A stretch of DNA of 64,000 nt, from the NCBI RefSeq assembly GCF_009765825.1, contig NZ_LMUR01000015.1, forward strand, positions 464,625 through 528,624, in the 5' to 3' direction. This DNA is from Granulicella sp. L60 (GTDB taxonomy: Bacteria > Acidobacteriota > Terriglobia > Terriglobales > Acidobacteriaceae). This document shows, piece by piece, positions 8,313 to 17,458 of this stretch (its first letter is position 1; each line of letters begins with the position of its first letter). Under the pieces are notes generated by a model. That model did no database searches, was not told where the DNA came from, and saw only the letters and a program-made list of their open reading frames with translations. The translations under genes were made by a program, and so were the position numbers.

Positions 8313-9494
8313 TTGTCCGATCTATCAACATTGCAGCCTTCGACCCTAGCGATCCATGGCAATCGTGTCCGCGAGAACGAGTCGAATTCCATTCTTTTCC
8401 CAATCCATCAGACGGCAACCTACGTTCATGAATCCGTGGGCACGACAAAAGGTTACGGCTATACGCGCGGCGGAAATCCAACAGTGAATGCTCTTGAGCA
8501 GGCCATTGCCGCTCTCGAGGGCACTCCGGCGGTACTTTGCTTCCGCTCCGGAATGGCAGCCATTAGCACGCTTTGTCTGGCGCTACTCAAAGCCGGCGAC
8601 CATGTCATCCTGTCAGACGTAATTTATGGCGGTACGGTTCGTCTCTTTGAGCAGATTCTAGGAAACTTTGACATTGAATACTCGTTTGTCGACACCTCGA
8701 ACCTCGACGAAGTCGAGCTGGCAATTCGACCGAACTCGAGATTGATCTTCATTGAGACGCCAGCCAATCCAACTATGAAACTGGCCGACATTCGAGGTCT
8801 TGCTGAGATCGCGCACAAGCGGGAAAATCTGCTGCTTGGGGTCGACAACACCTTTCTCACCCCTCTACTGCAAAACTCTCTTGAACTAGGTGCCGACATC
8901 TCCATGTTGTCGACGACGAAGTATATCGACGGACACAACGCCACCATCGGAGGTTCGCTCGCAACTCACGACGTCACGCTTACCGAGCGTCTTCGGATTG
9001 TTCGTAAGACGCTCGGAACGATTCAGGCACCGTTTGATGCATGGCTTACTCTTCAAGGCTTGAAGACGCTTCCTGCACGGCTTGAGCTACATTGCCGCGG
9101 CGCGTTGCGCATTGCCGAATGGCTCGAAGCTCACCCGAGCGTGTCCAGAGTCTACTATCCTGGCTTGGATTCATTTCCCCAGCGGGCACTGGCAGAACAA
9201 CAGCAGAAAGCCTTTGGCGGCATGATGGCATTCGAACTCCGCGCCAGTACAGAGCAGTCCTTGAGCTTTATCAACGCGCTCAGACTATGCACGTGTGCGG
9301 AGAGCCTGGGCAGCGTGGAGACGCTGATCACGAATCCTGCGACTGCATCGCATTGTGACATCCCTCTGGAAGCGCGAGAACGCTTGGGTATATCGGAGCG
9401 GCTGATTCGCCTCTCCATTGGCTTAGAAGCTCCAGAGGATCTGATTCGAGACTTCGGGCAGGCGCTCCATCAGGTTTTTGGAGGTGCACGATGA
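8313..9494 (+). CDS. Cys/Met-metabolism PLP enzyme, cystathionine gamma-synthase-like
   Basis: 393 aa from TTG 8313, which has AGAGGAGGAG just upstream; a GTG at 8277 is in frame but lacks a ribosome site. It is a fold-type I PLP enzyme of the Cys/Met metabolism family: GYGYTRGGNPTVNALEQAIAALEG at the N-terminus, SGMAAIS, LLGVDNTFLTPLLQNSLELGADISMLSTTKY with the PLP lysine at K203, and the tail SIGLEAPEDLIRDFGQAL. It overlaps the next paralogue by 4 bp (ATGA). A pair of this kind often comprises cystathionine gamma-synthase and beta-lyase for methionine synthesis by transsulfuration. Which one this is cannot be settled from sequence alone. Confidence 0.85.
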   Translation: MSDLSTLQPSTLAIHGNRVRENESNSILFPIHQTATYVHESVGTTKGYGYTRGGNPTVNALEQAIAALEGTPAVLCFRSGMAAISTLCLALLKAGDHVILSDVIYGGTVRLFEQILGNFDIEYSFVDTSNLDEVELAIRPNSRLIFIETPANPTMKLADIRGLAEIAHKRENLLLGVDNTFLTPLLQNSLELGADISMLSTTKYIDGHNATIGGSLATHDVTLTERLRIVRKTLGTIQAPFDAWLTLQGLKTLPARLELHCRGALRIAEWLEAHPSVSRVYYPGLDSFPQRALAEQQQKAFGGMMAFELRASTEQSLSFINALRLCTCAESLGSVETLITNPATASHCDIPLEARERLGISERLIRLSIGLEAPEDLIRDFGQALHQVFGGAR

Positions 9495-10630
9495 AGTTTG
9501 CCACGCGGCTCGTCAGTTTTGATGTTTCTCCGGCCGACCCTCACCGGCCGATGAGTACCCCGATCTATCAGACAGCCACCTTCGAGCAGCTTCAGGCCGA
9601 TAGTTTCGGCGAGTACGACTACTCGCGCAGCGGAAATCCAACGCGTAAAGTGCTGGAAGATCAGATAGCCGCTCTTGAAGACGGCATTCGCGGTTTCTGT
9701 TTTTCCAGTGGAATGTCCGCCATCGCTACTGTGACGCATCTCCTCAAGGCCGGGGATGAGATTCTCGCAGACTGGGATCTCTATGGAGGGGTAAGCCGGC
9801 TCTTTGGAAAAGTGTTGAACCGTTCCGGGATAGGAATCCGCTATGTGGACGCATCGGATCCCGATAGCGTCGCTCGACAGGTCACGCCTGCCACACGCCT
9901 GATCTATGTGGAATCGCCCACGAATCCCTTCCTGCGTGTGATCGATCTGCGAGCAATCGCTGCAGTGGCTCGTGAACATGGAGCTCTGTTCTGTGTCGAT
10001 AACAGCACCATGTCTCCATACCTGCAGAATCCGTTGACGTTGGGAGCCGATATCGTGCTTCATTCCGCTACTAAGTTCCTGTGCGGGCACAGCGATGTTA
10101 CTGCCGGAACAATCGTGGTGAAGGACCAGAATCTGGCGGATGAAATCTATTTTCTGCAAAACGCGGAAGGCACTGCCCTAGGCCCCTTCGATTGCTTCTT
10201 GTTGCTAAGGGGTTTGAAGACACTCAAGCTTCGCGTCGATACGCAGCAACGAAACGCAGAAGTGATTGCAGAGTTTCTCTCGCTTCATCCGAAGGTGTCG
10301 TCGGTTTATTATCCTGGATTATCCACACATCGTGACTTTAGCGTACAGCAGGCGCAGGCAAGAGGCGGTGGCGCGGTACTCAGCTTCACTGTAAATTCGC
10401 ACCGCTCGGCAAAACAAATCGCGGAGAGCAGCAAGTTGTTTTGTATCTCCGTCAGTTTTGGAAGTGTAAATTCGACGATCAGCATTCCATTGAATATGTC
10501 ACACGCGAGTGTTCCCATTGAGCTGCGCGCGTCAAGAGCGCTTCCGGATAATCTGCTCAGGCTCTCCGTAGGAATTGAAGACCATGAAGATCTGATACAG
10601 GATTTGAGTGGCCAGCTCGAGGTAATCTAA
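9491..10630 (+). CDS. Cys/Met-metabolism PLP enzyme, cystathionine beta-lyase/gamma-synthase-like
   Basis: 379 aa paralogue of the preceding gene, starting in an ATGA overlap. Motifs are YDYSRSGNPTRKVLEDQIAALE, SSGMSAIATV, DNSTMSPYLQNPLTLGADIVLHSATKF with the PLP lysine at K195, and LRLSVGIEDHEDLIQDLSGQL. Together with its neighbour it could convert activated homoserine plus cysteine to cystathionine and then to homocysteine, or serve direct sulfhydrylation. Its stop is 24 bp before the peptide deformylase start, so the three genes form one transcription unit. Confidence 0.85.
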   Translation: MKFATRLVSFDVSPADPHRPMSTPIYQTATFEQLQADSFGEYDYSRSGNPTRKVLEDQIAALEDGIRGFCFSSGMSAIATVTHLLKAGDEILADWDLYGGVSRLFGKVLNRSGIGIRYVDASDPDSVARQVTPATRLIYVESPTNPFLRVIDLRAIAAVAREHGALFCVDNSTMSPYLQNPLTLGADIVLHSATKFLCGHSDVTAGTIVVKDQNLADEIYFLQNAEGTALGPFDCFLLLRGLKTLKLRVDTQQRNAEVIAEFLSLHPKVSSVYYPGLSTHRDFSVQQAQARGGGAVLSFTVNSHRSAKQIAESSKLFCISVSFGSVNSTISIPLNMSHASVPIELRASRALPDNLLRLSVGIEDHEDLIQDLSGQLEVI

Positions 10631-10654
10631 GCAGTTTGGTAAGGATGGTTGACA

Positions 10655-11221
10655 ATGCGATTGAAAATCGTTCAGGTCGGTGAACCTGTATTACGCGCTC
10701 CGTCACAGGAGCTTTCGAAGGATCAGATTCTGAGTCCGAAGATCCAGAATCTGATCGAGTACATGAGGGAGACGGTCCGTGACGCTCCCGGTGTCGGGCT
10801 CGCCGCACCGCAGATCGGCGAGTCCTTACGTCTGGCGGTGATCGAAGATAAGGCAGACTATCAGAAGTCGCTCACTCAGGATGAACTGAAAGACCGCGAG
10901 AGGCGCGAGGTCCCCTTTCACATCATCGTGAATCCGGTGATCGAGTTACTCACTGAACCGACCGTGACCTTCTTCGAGGGCTGTCTGAGCCTGCCGGGGT
11001 TTACAGCTCTGGTATCGAGAGCGAAGGCGGTTCGCGTGCATTGTCTCGACCATCGAGGGGAATCCCGGATCATCGAGGCTTCCGGATGGTACGCACGCAT
11101 TCTGCAACATGAGATCGATCACCTCAATGGCGCTCTTTATATCGATCGGATGCAAACACGGAGTTTTTCTTCCCTGGAGAACTACACGCGGCACTGGAAG
11201 GACAAACATCGAACGGAATAG
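10655..11221 (+). CDS. def: peptide deformylase
   Basis: 188 aa from ATG 10655 with AAGGAT 8 bp upstream; an in-frame TTG two codons earlier is less likely. All three family motifs are present: GVGLAAPQIG, EGCLSLPG (metal-binding C110) and QHEIDHLNG (metal-binding H152 and H156, catalytic E153). It removes the formyl group from nascent protein N-termini using Fe2+ or Zn2+. It is the third gene of the metB/metC-like operon. An insert of about 20 residues after the first motif (KADYQKSLTQDELKDRERRE) is longer than in E. coli PDF. A second, primary def probably lies elsewhere, though this is not visible. Confidence 0.92.
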   Translation: MRLKIVQVGEPVLRAPSQELSKDQILSPKIQNLIEYMRETVRDAPGVGLAAPQIGESLRLAVIEDKADYQKSLTQDELKDRERREVPFHIIVNPVIELLTEPTVTFFEGCLSLPGFTALVSRAKAVRVHCLDHRGESRIIEASGWYARILQHEIDHLNGALYIDRMQTRSFSSLENYTRHWKDKHRTE

Positions 11222-11245
11222 CAGGGTGATCATACGAATCTTATC

Positions 11246-11274
11246 TTGACCTTAGATCAACGATCAGCTATGTT
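11246..11274 (+). promoter_or_regulatory. promoter of leader peptide D / receptor 11794
   Basis: TTGACC (11246-11251), 17 nt, TATGTT (11269-11274). The ATG of the Cys-rich leader lies 7 nt after the -10 hexamer, so it coincides with the expected transcription start. Confidence 0.6.
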
Positions 11275-11281
11275 CCCATAC

Positions 11282-11338
11282 ATGGTGCTTCACTTTATCT
11301 ACGCATGTCGCTGTTGTTCTCCCTCCTCCGGGGAGTAG
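11282..11338 (+). CDS. Cys-rich leaderless leader peptide D
   Basis: An 18-codon frame, MVLHFIYACRCCSPSSGE, stops with TAG. It starts at the predicted transcription start without a ribosome site and contains a CRCC cluster. It is about 450 bp upstream of the TonB-dependent receptor at 11794; the intervening leader holds several inverted repeats but no classical U-tract terminator that I can point to. It is proposed to be a cysteine-sensing uORF, like the other eight in the window. Confidence 0.6.
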   Translation: MVLHFIYACRCCSPSSGE

Positions 11339-11661
11339 GTGGCGGCTTAGAGCCTGTTGTCAGAAGCATAAATCTACCTATGGCTTTTGGCATCTGGTGC
11401 ACCCACTCCTCATCCTCGTACTCCTGGCCCTTTGGCGGATTCAGACGACAGCGCTGTTTCCAACCACGCAGGTAAGCCGACGGTTGAGTTGAGATGCCCT
11501 ATACACCCATTCCACATCGGTATTGTTGTCCGTTCTCATAAAAACTGAGTGCGGAGATTGAGACCACGCGCAAGTGAACCGGCCTGGTTTGAGCCTGCCA
11601 GCTCCATCCCCGCCCTCTCATCCCCATACATCCAGCGTGCTCACGAAGCTCTTTTTACTTG

Positions 11662-11706
11662 ATCACTTCATAGTGATTCGCTGTCTGTCGAATGAGAGTC
11701 AGACAG
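11662..11706. promoter_or_regulatory. two adjacent inverted repeats upstream of the receptor
   Basis: ATCACT-tcat-AGTGAT (11662-11677) is immediately followed by CTGTCTG (11681-11687) and its exact complement CAGACAG (11700-11706) with a 12-nt spacer. They lie about 90-130 bp before the receptor start. They could be operator sites or RNA stems in the long leader; the sequence does not tell which. Confidence 0.4.
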
Positions 11707-11793
11707 AGTATTCGAGCCGCTGGCTTTGCGCCGAAGGCTGTGGGGGACTTCTATGCTTTCAAGTCCAATTGCATTTGAGAACGGGGATAAAAG

Positions 11794-14700
11794 ATGAATC
11801 GCATTTCGAATGAGCCCACGATCCGTGTGGCTCTGGTAATACCAGTTCTAGCTATTCTGGGGATAATCACTCCATTTCTTTTGGCGCAGACGAACTACGG
11901 CAGCGTTCGAGGCCGTGTGACGGATGTTCAGGGTGAAGTTATCTCGGCAACTGACATCTCGCTGATAAATACCGGAACAGAACTTGTACGTTCTACTCGT
12001 ACCAACGACTCTGGAGATTACTTCTTTACCGCAGTTGATCCCGGTACTTATACCGTCACGATATCGAGGGCCGGATTTAAGAAGGTTGAACAAAAGGGAG
12101 TCATCATTGCGCTTGGCGCAACAGTGACGGTCGATGAAAAGCTTGAGATCGGAACTGTCGGAGAGACGATCAACGTCTCTGCCGCCGAGCCTCTCATCGA
12201 CACCGCGACTGCATCCGGAGGGCAGGTGTTTTCTGAGCGACAGGTGCAGGATCTTCCCAACCTCGGACGAAACCCATTCATCATGGACAAGCTGGATAAT
12301 AATGTCACTCCGGTGGGCGATCCTCGCTTCGTGCGTTTTGAGGATCAAAATGGCACGGCCTCGGTCTCGGTCTCGGGGGCTCCAATTGGAGCTAACAGTT
12401 ATGTTGTCGATGGAATCCCGATCTCGACTTCGACCGGTGGAGTAACGTTTGTTCCTTCCATCGAAGCCACTTCCAACGTAAGGGTGCAGGCGAATACGTA
12501 TGACGCGGAATTGGGCCGTACTGGCGGAGGGGTCTTCAACACATCGCTCAAGTCCGGCAGTGACACTTATCACGGCGTACTTTTCGGACTGACTCGGCAG
12601 ACACCTTGGGCGGCCAATACCTGGTTCAACAACCGCAATGGGTATACAGACAGCTCAGGCGTTGCTCATCCGGCTCCTACTCCGCGGCCCGACTTCACGA
12701 CTTACCAATATGCGGGCGCGTTCGGCGGACCGCTACCCTTCAGCAACAAAATCAAATATCTGAAGAACACTTTCTTCTGGGTGACAGAAGAGGGATATCG
12801 GCAGGCGCAGCCCTACGTGAGTTCAACGACTCAATACTATGTTCCGACAGCCGCGGAACGTGCGGGCGACTTCAGCGCCGATACAGGATTTACCCTTTAT
12901 GATCCGACCCAACCTTTCGTCAACGGTCAGCGAACTGCCGTGCTGACTGGGACGGTCAACGGTGTCAGCAAAGCAAACGTAATTCCCGCGAACTACATTA
13001 ATCCGATCGGAAGATCTATCGTGAATACCTTTCCACTTCCAAGCACGAGTCAGACCTACGACGGTAGCCATGCGAACTATTTTGGGTCGGACGACTTCAA
13101 GACCCGCGGCGATGAATATGTCGGCAAGTTGGACCACACGTTTGCTCCATGGTGGTCTGCGGCGGCGTCCTACGTACACCTCGCAACTCAGGAACCGGGA
13201 GGCGACATCCTTCATACCTTCGCAGCCAGCGATGGCGTGTTGACGCGCTACATTGATGCGACTGCTGTCAACAACGTTTTGACCCTCAATCCAACTACTG
13301 TGCTGACCGCAGGATACGGTTTCAACCGCTATTACTCGACCACACCGCAATACAGCAACGGCTTCGATCAGACGAGCGGGTTTGGTGGGACGGGCTTTCC
13401 GGCGGGTTATGTAAACCAGCTGCAGTCGAAGACCTTTCCGACGATTACGCTTTCCGGTGTGACACAGGCAGCATCCCTTGGCGCGGCTAATAGCGGGCCG
13501 ACAATCCAGACATCGAAAAACTTCGTTGTTGGTCTCACTAAGACAATCGGCAGGCAAAACGTGAAGACTGGTTATGTCTTTCGCAGCCTCACATCATTCT
13601 CCTCACCTGAGACTGCGGGGAACGGCTCGTTCACTTTCAACGGTCAATACACCAGTCAGACCGGAGCAGCGATATCGAATGGACCAAATGCCATCGCTGA
13701 CTTGCTTCTAGGTTTGCCCTCTATTGCGAGTGCTCAGATCAACGCTGTGGGCCTCAACATGAATGAGCACTATCACGCCGTCTATGTTCAGGACGATGTG
13801 CGCGTAAACCAGAAGCTAACGGCAAACCTGGGTATTCGGTACGAGTATGAACAGGGACAGGATGAATCTCACAATCGCTACACAGTAGGCTTCGATCCAA
13901 ATGTCGCCTACACGTTTCCGGGGGCAAATGGGAATACTGCCGCGCATGGCGCTCTCGCCTTCGCCGGTTTGAACGGCTACTCGAAACATTCAGGAGACCC
14001 GAGTCACACGAAGTTGGCGCCGCGTGTGGGAGTCAGCTATGAGGTCCAGCCGAGCACGGTTGTGCGGGCGGGTTTCGGCGTGTTCTATGCGGCAATTGGA
14101 CTTACAGCAGCTCCGACTGGATTCACTCAGACCACAAGCTACGCACCCGGGAATGCAACAGGCCCTGCCGCAGTTGGTTCAAGTGCATACCTATCGAATC
14201 CCTTCAATGAGCAACTTCTTGCGCCCACCAGCACATCGCTTGGACCTTTGACCGGGGTCGGCGGTTCAGTGTCGGTTCCCAGCTTTGGCCTGCGTTATCC
14301 ACTCGTAGAACAATATTCGGCTGACATCGAACAACAGCTTCCGGATGGAATTGTTCTTAAGATCGGGTATGTGGGGGCGCACGCCCGTAACTTTCCCGAC
14401 CCGGTCAATATCAACCAGATCCCTGACAACGTCCTGGCTTCCTATGCAGGCGGCGCGACGAACCTCTCGGCGAAGGTCCCAAATCCTTATTACTCGAAGA
14501 CCGTCGGCGGCTATCCCTCGACACCGTTTGGGACCATTGCACAACCGACTGTGGCTCGGGGCCAAACGCTGTTGCCCTTCCCACAGTTCCAGGCAGTGAC
14601 AGTAACTGAGAGCGTTGGACGCAGCCAGTACAACGCCCTCGACCTAAAGATTCAGAAGAGCTTCCATAGAGGAGTGACGGCTCTCATCGCCTACACCTGG

Positions 14701-15474
14701 TCGTCGAACTGGGACAATCTTTATGGATCTCCGGTCGCAGGTTTGAACACGCTCAATCCTAACCCCAATTCGAGTTCTCCCGGACCACAGGACAACTACA
14801 ACACGAACGCCGAGTACGCGCGGGCAACCAACGATATGCCGAACCGGTTCACGGCGGCAGTCTCCTATGATCTACCCATAGGCCGCGGAAGATCGATTCT
14901 TGGAAACACCAACAGATGGGTCGATGCATTGATCGGTGGATGGCAGATCAACGATGAAACGATCATTGAGAATGGAGGGCCATTGCCGGTTGTTCAGACT
15001 AATCTGAGCGCAGGAGCTTTTGGGACGACCGGAGTCGGTGGAACCAATCAGCGCCCGAATCTCGTCCCCGGGGTCAGTCCTTGCTATTCGGGCCGACCAC
15101 AAAGCCGTCTCGGAGGATCGAGTGGGCTTAGACCCTATCTTAATCTGAACGCCTTCACTCCGGCGCTCCCATATACCTATGGCAATGCTCCTCGCACACT
15201 GAATTGCTATGGCCCAGGCTTTAACAACTCAGATCTATCGATCAACAAAAGCTTCAAGGTGACGGAGAAGGCTAACTTTCAGGTTCGTGCTGAAGCTCTC
15301 AACGCCTTCAACACTCCGGAGTTCGGTCAGCCCGGCAACATTCTGACCTTCAGCAACAGCGGCATTACATCGGCGACCTATACGCCTGCTGCAAGTAATG
15401 CTACAACCGGTGCAGTGACGACTCAGCTGGGGTTCTCGCGAATCGTTCAACTGGGCGGACGTCTCACATTCTGA
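11794..15474 (+). CDS. TonB-dependent receptor, Oar-like, with carboxypeptidase-regulatory-like domain
   Basis: 1226 aa; ribosome site GGGGAT before ATG 11794. An N-terminal signal/anchor (VALVIPVLAILGIITPFLLAQ) is followed by a beta-sandwich CarboxypepD-reg domain (about residues 35-120: GSVRGRVTDVQGEVISATDIS ... DSGDYFFTAVDPGTYTVTISRAGF). Next come a plug-like region and a beta-barrel that ends in the C-terminal signature RIVQLGGRLTF with a terminal Phe. Proteins of this size and architecture are the large OM receptors expanded in Acidobacteria and probably import a polymer- or oligomer-type substrate. A Cys-rich leader sits at its promoter, suggesting sulfur-linked control. The substrate is unknown. 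Confidence 0.9.
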   Translation: MNRISNEPTIRVALVIPVLAILGIITPFLLAQTNYGSVRGRVTDVQGEVISATDISLINTGTELVRSTRTNDSGDYFFTAVDPGTYTVTISRAGFKKVEQKGVIIALGATVTVDEKLEIGTVGETINVSAAEPLIDTATASGGQVFSERQVQDLPNLGRNPFIMDKLDNNVTPVGDPRFVRFEDQNGTASVSVSGAPIGANSYVVDGIPISTSTGGVTFVPSIEATSNVRVQANTYDAELGRTGGGVFNTSLKSGSDTYHGVLFGLTRQTPWAANTWFNNRNGYTDSSGVAHPAPTPRPDFTTYQYAGAFGGPLPFSNKIKYLKNTFFWVTEEGYRQAQPYVSSTTQYYVPTAAERAGDFSADTGFTLYDPTQPFVNGQRTAVLTGTVNGVSKANVIPANYINPIGRSIVNTFPLPSTSQTYDGSHANYFGSDDFKTRGDEYVGKLDHTFAPWWSAAASYVHLATQEPGGDILHTFAASDGVLTRYIDATAVNNVLTLNPTTVLTAGYGFNRYYSTTPQYSNGFDQTSGFGGTGFPAGYVNQLQSKTFPTITLSGVTQAASLGAANSGPTIQTSKNFVVGLTKTIGRQNVKTGYVFRSLTSFSSPETAGNGSFTFNGQYTSQTGAAISNGPNAIADLLLGLPSIASAQINAVGLNMNEHYHAVYVQDDVRVNQKLTANLGIRYEYEQGQDESHNRYTVGFDPNVAYTFPGANGNTAAHGALAFAGLNGYSKHSGDPSHTKLAPRVGVSYEVQPSTVVRAGFGVFYAAIGLTAAPTGFTQTTSYAPGNATGPAAVGSSAYLSNPFNEQLLAPTSTSLGPLTGVGGSVSVPSFGLRYPLVEQYSADIEQQLPDGIVLKIGYVGAHARNFPDPVNINQIPDNVLASYAGGATNLSAKVPNPYYSKTVGGYPSTPFGTIAQPTVARGQTLLPFPQFQAVTVTESVGRSQYNALDLKIQKSFHRGVTALIAYTWSSNWDNLYGSPVAGLNTLNPNPNSSSPGPQDNYNTNAEYARATNDMPNRFTAAVSYDLPIGRGRSILGNTNRWVDALIGGWQINDETIIENGGPLPVVQTNLSAGAFGTTGVGGTNQRPNLVPGVSPCYSGRPQSRLGGSSGLRPYLNLNAFTPALPYTYGNAPRTLNCYGPGFNNSDLSINKSFKVTEKANFQVRAEALNAFNTPEFGQPGNILTFSNSGITSATYTPAASNATTGAVTTQLGFSRIVQLGGRLTF

Positions 15475-15565
15475 TGATGGAACAACATCCATGACTTGCA
15501 AATTACGCGGCACGTCTGCGGAGCGACTCATGAGTCAACCGAAACCTTGAACCAGAGTTTTATGT

Positions 15566-15594
15566 TTGACAAAAGGACTATCTATGCGTACATT
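15566..15594 (+). promoter_or_regulatory. promoter of leader peptide A
   Basis: A consensus-like pair, TTGACA (15566-15571), 17 nt, TACATT (15589-15594), lies only 92 bp after the receptor stop. The leader ATG at 15602 is 7 nt past the -10 box, matching the expected +1. Confidence 0.65.
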
Positions 15595-15601
15595 CGCTGC
15601 T

Positions 15602-15688
15602 ATGGCATCCGTTCCCAGAACGTATTGTTGTTCGTCAGACATTGCTGCTGGCGAATGGGATTTGTGTATGCCTCTAACTGCTATGTGA
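15602..15688 (+). CDS. Cys-rich leaderless leader peptide A
   Basis: A 28-codon frame beginning MASVPRTYCCSSDIAAGEW, with a third Cys (DLCMP) near its end and a TGA stop at 15686-15688. The ATG coincides with the predicted transcription start and has no ribosome site. A strong intrinsic terminator begins 27 nt after the stop (15716-15750), before the cytochrome gene at 15972. Promoter, short Cys-rich ORF and terminator in this order are the layout of an amino-acid attenuator. An in-frame ATG at 15584 lies upstream of the inferred start. Confidence 0.6.
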   Translation: MASVPRTYCCSSDIAAGEWDLCMPLTAM

Positions 15689-15715
15689 TCGTTAACGGTC
15701 CATACGGTTGTCGGT

Positions 15716-15750
15716 AACCCGCTTGCCAGCTCTGCTGGAGCGGGTTTTTT
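15716..15750 (+). terminator. intrinsic terminator in leader A
   Basis: The outer stem AACCCGCT (15716-15723) pairs with AGCGGGTT (15739-15746); the inner stem CCAGC-tct-GCTGG closes the hairpin; six T follow (15745-15750). It would end transcripts from the leader promoter and any read-through from the receptor. Conditional read-through into the cytochrome gene is inferred. Confidence 0.85.
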
Positions 15751-15971
15751 GTTGGGACAACCGATTGCGAGATCGGCATCCGTCTTGAGGCCTGCCAGAT
15801 GAGTTTAGATGGTGCGGGCTTCGTCCTTTTTTGGACTTTGAGCCCTCGCCTCAGCGCATGGGATGGTTCAAAGCCGTGAAATCTTCAAATTCAATTAGGC
15901 CAGGGATAGATTTTCCTGATTCTCCTCTTCAGCCTTTGCTCGGTTCTGATCAGCGATCGCAAGCGGGAGCG

Positions 15972-17420
15972 ATGAATACGCAACCCGCCGTGCCGACGGT
16001 GACTCGTCGTCCTGGAACCGTTTCAATGTTGATTGCGGCAGCCGCGATTGCATCCATTGGATGGATTGTCCTCCGCGCGCATGCACAGATCGCCGTGCGG
16101 AATCAGGGTTATGTCCCTTATAGCGATGCGCCGATCAACTATCGATCCGAAGACCTGAGCGATCCCGTGGCCAAACTGCAACACCTGCTCGATCGGGGAA
16201 AAGCAACGTTGCAGTACGAACCCGAATACGGTTATCTCAAGTCCGTGCTGGGATTACTGAAGGTGCCCGTTGATTCGCAGACACTCGTCTTCTCGAAGAC
16301 AAGCTTCCAATACAAGAAGATCTCTCCAGACCATCCGCGAGCTCTCTACTTTAACGACGATGTCTATATCGGAAAGGTCCACGAAGGGAAGGCCATTGAG
16401 GTCGTTTCCTTTGATCCAATGCAAGGCGCGATCTTCTACTTGCTCGATGAACGCAAGGTAGACCATCCGACCTTCCAGCGAGCAGAGTTGGACTGCACGC
16501 AATGCCATATCGCCGCCGGTACGCGCGGCGTGCCTGGCGTACTGTTGAGGTCCATCTATCCCACGACCACAGGGACACAAGCCCCGAGCAGCAAGTCGTT
16601 CATTACTGACCAGGAAAGCCCACTGAAAGATCGATGGGGTGGATGGTACGTCACGGGCGACGCGGGTAGCCAGCCACATATGGGCAATGCAGTCGTGGAG
16701 GATCAGCAATCGACCGCAGATGCGCAGCAGGATGAGGTCAAAAGACTGATCTCTCTTTCGAGACCCTTTGATGCTTCAGCCTATCTGACATCTGACAGCG
16801 ACATTGTCGCGCATCTGGTGCTCGCTCATCAGACGCAAATGCACAACCTGATTACGCTCACGAACTATAAGACCAGGCTGGCACTCTATGCGGCGGCCAA
16901 CCGCAACAAGAGTGCGGGTCTGCCAGCGGACACGCCGCTATCGGAGAGCGATAGGCAACAATTTGAGCGACCAGCGGAGCAGTTATTGCATTATCTGCTT
17001 TTCATAAATGAAGCCCCGCTGTCCGTCTCAAATGCACAAAGCATCGACAAAACTTCGGCCTTTGCGAAGGAGTTTGCTTTACGAGGAATACGGGACCGCA
17101 AAGGCCGATCTCTTCGGGACTTCGACCTCCGGACACGGACATTCCGGTACCCGTGCAGTTACCTCATCTATTCGGACTCCTTCGACTCTTTGCCCGAGCC
17201 AGCCAAAGGCTATGTGTACCACCGCCTGCTCGAAATTTTGACCGGAGAAGATAAAAGTGCAGATTTTGTCAGCCTGTCAGACGAGGATCGTCACGCGATC
17301 CTGGAAATTCTGCTAGCGACCAAGGCTGGTCTGCCCGAGGAATGGAGGGAGTATGCGAAATCCAACCACATGCACATTCATCTAGCACAGACACATTCTC
17401 GCCAGAGCCGGCAAGGATAA
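15972..17420 (+). CDS. membrane-anchored mono-haem cytochrome c-like protein
   Basis: 482 aa if started at ATG 15972, which places a transmembrane/signal segment (VSMLIAAAAIASIGWIVLRAHA) at the N-terminus; the frame is open upstream to TTG 15831 and the ribosome site is weak, so the start is uncertain. One haem c motif, CTQCH (175-179), sits in ELDCTQCHIAAGTRGVPGVLLRS. The remaining protein has repeated acidic and aromatic segments without a recognised second haem site. It is probably a periplasm-facing electron carrier or haem-dependent enzyme of unknown role. It follows leader peptide A and its terminator and precedes a TlpA-like thioredoxin by 38 bp. Confidence 0.75.
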   Translation: MNTQPAVPTVTRRPGTVSMLIAAAAIASIGWIVLRAHAQIAVRNQGYVPYSDAPINYRSEDLSDPVAKLQHLLDRGKATLQYEPEYGYLKSVLGLLKVPVDSQTLVFSKTSFQYKKISPDHPRALYFNDDVYIGKVHEGKAIEVVSFDPMQGAIFYLLDERKVDHPTFQRAELDCTQCHIAAGTRGVPGVLLRSIYPTTTGTQAPSSKSFITDQESPLKDRWGGWYVTGDAGSQPHMGNAVVEDQQSTADAQQDEVKRLISLSRPFDASAYLTSDSDIVAHLVLAHQTQMHNLITLTNYKTRLALYAAANRNKSAGLPADTPLSESDRQQFERPAEQLLHYLLFINEAPLSVSNAQSIDKTSAFAKEFALRGIRDRKGRSLRDFDLRTRTFRYPCSYLIYSDSFDSLPEPAKGYVYHRLLEILTGEDKSADFVSLSDEDRHAILEILLATKAGLPEEWREYAKSNHMHIHLAQTHSRQSRQG

Positions 17421-17458
17421 GCAGTTCACCTGGAATCAAATCAGAAAGGAACCACGCA

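Noticed and set aside
12823..13557. 244-codon antisense frame inside a receptor gene
   Set aside because: Shadow frame of the TonB-dependent receptor; no domain, start signal or promoter.
15496..15717. 73-codon plus-strand frame over leader A
   Set aside because: It is out of frame with the leaderless Cys-rich frame and has no ribosome site or recognisable domain; it exists because stops are rare here.
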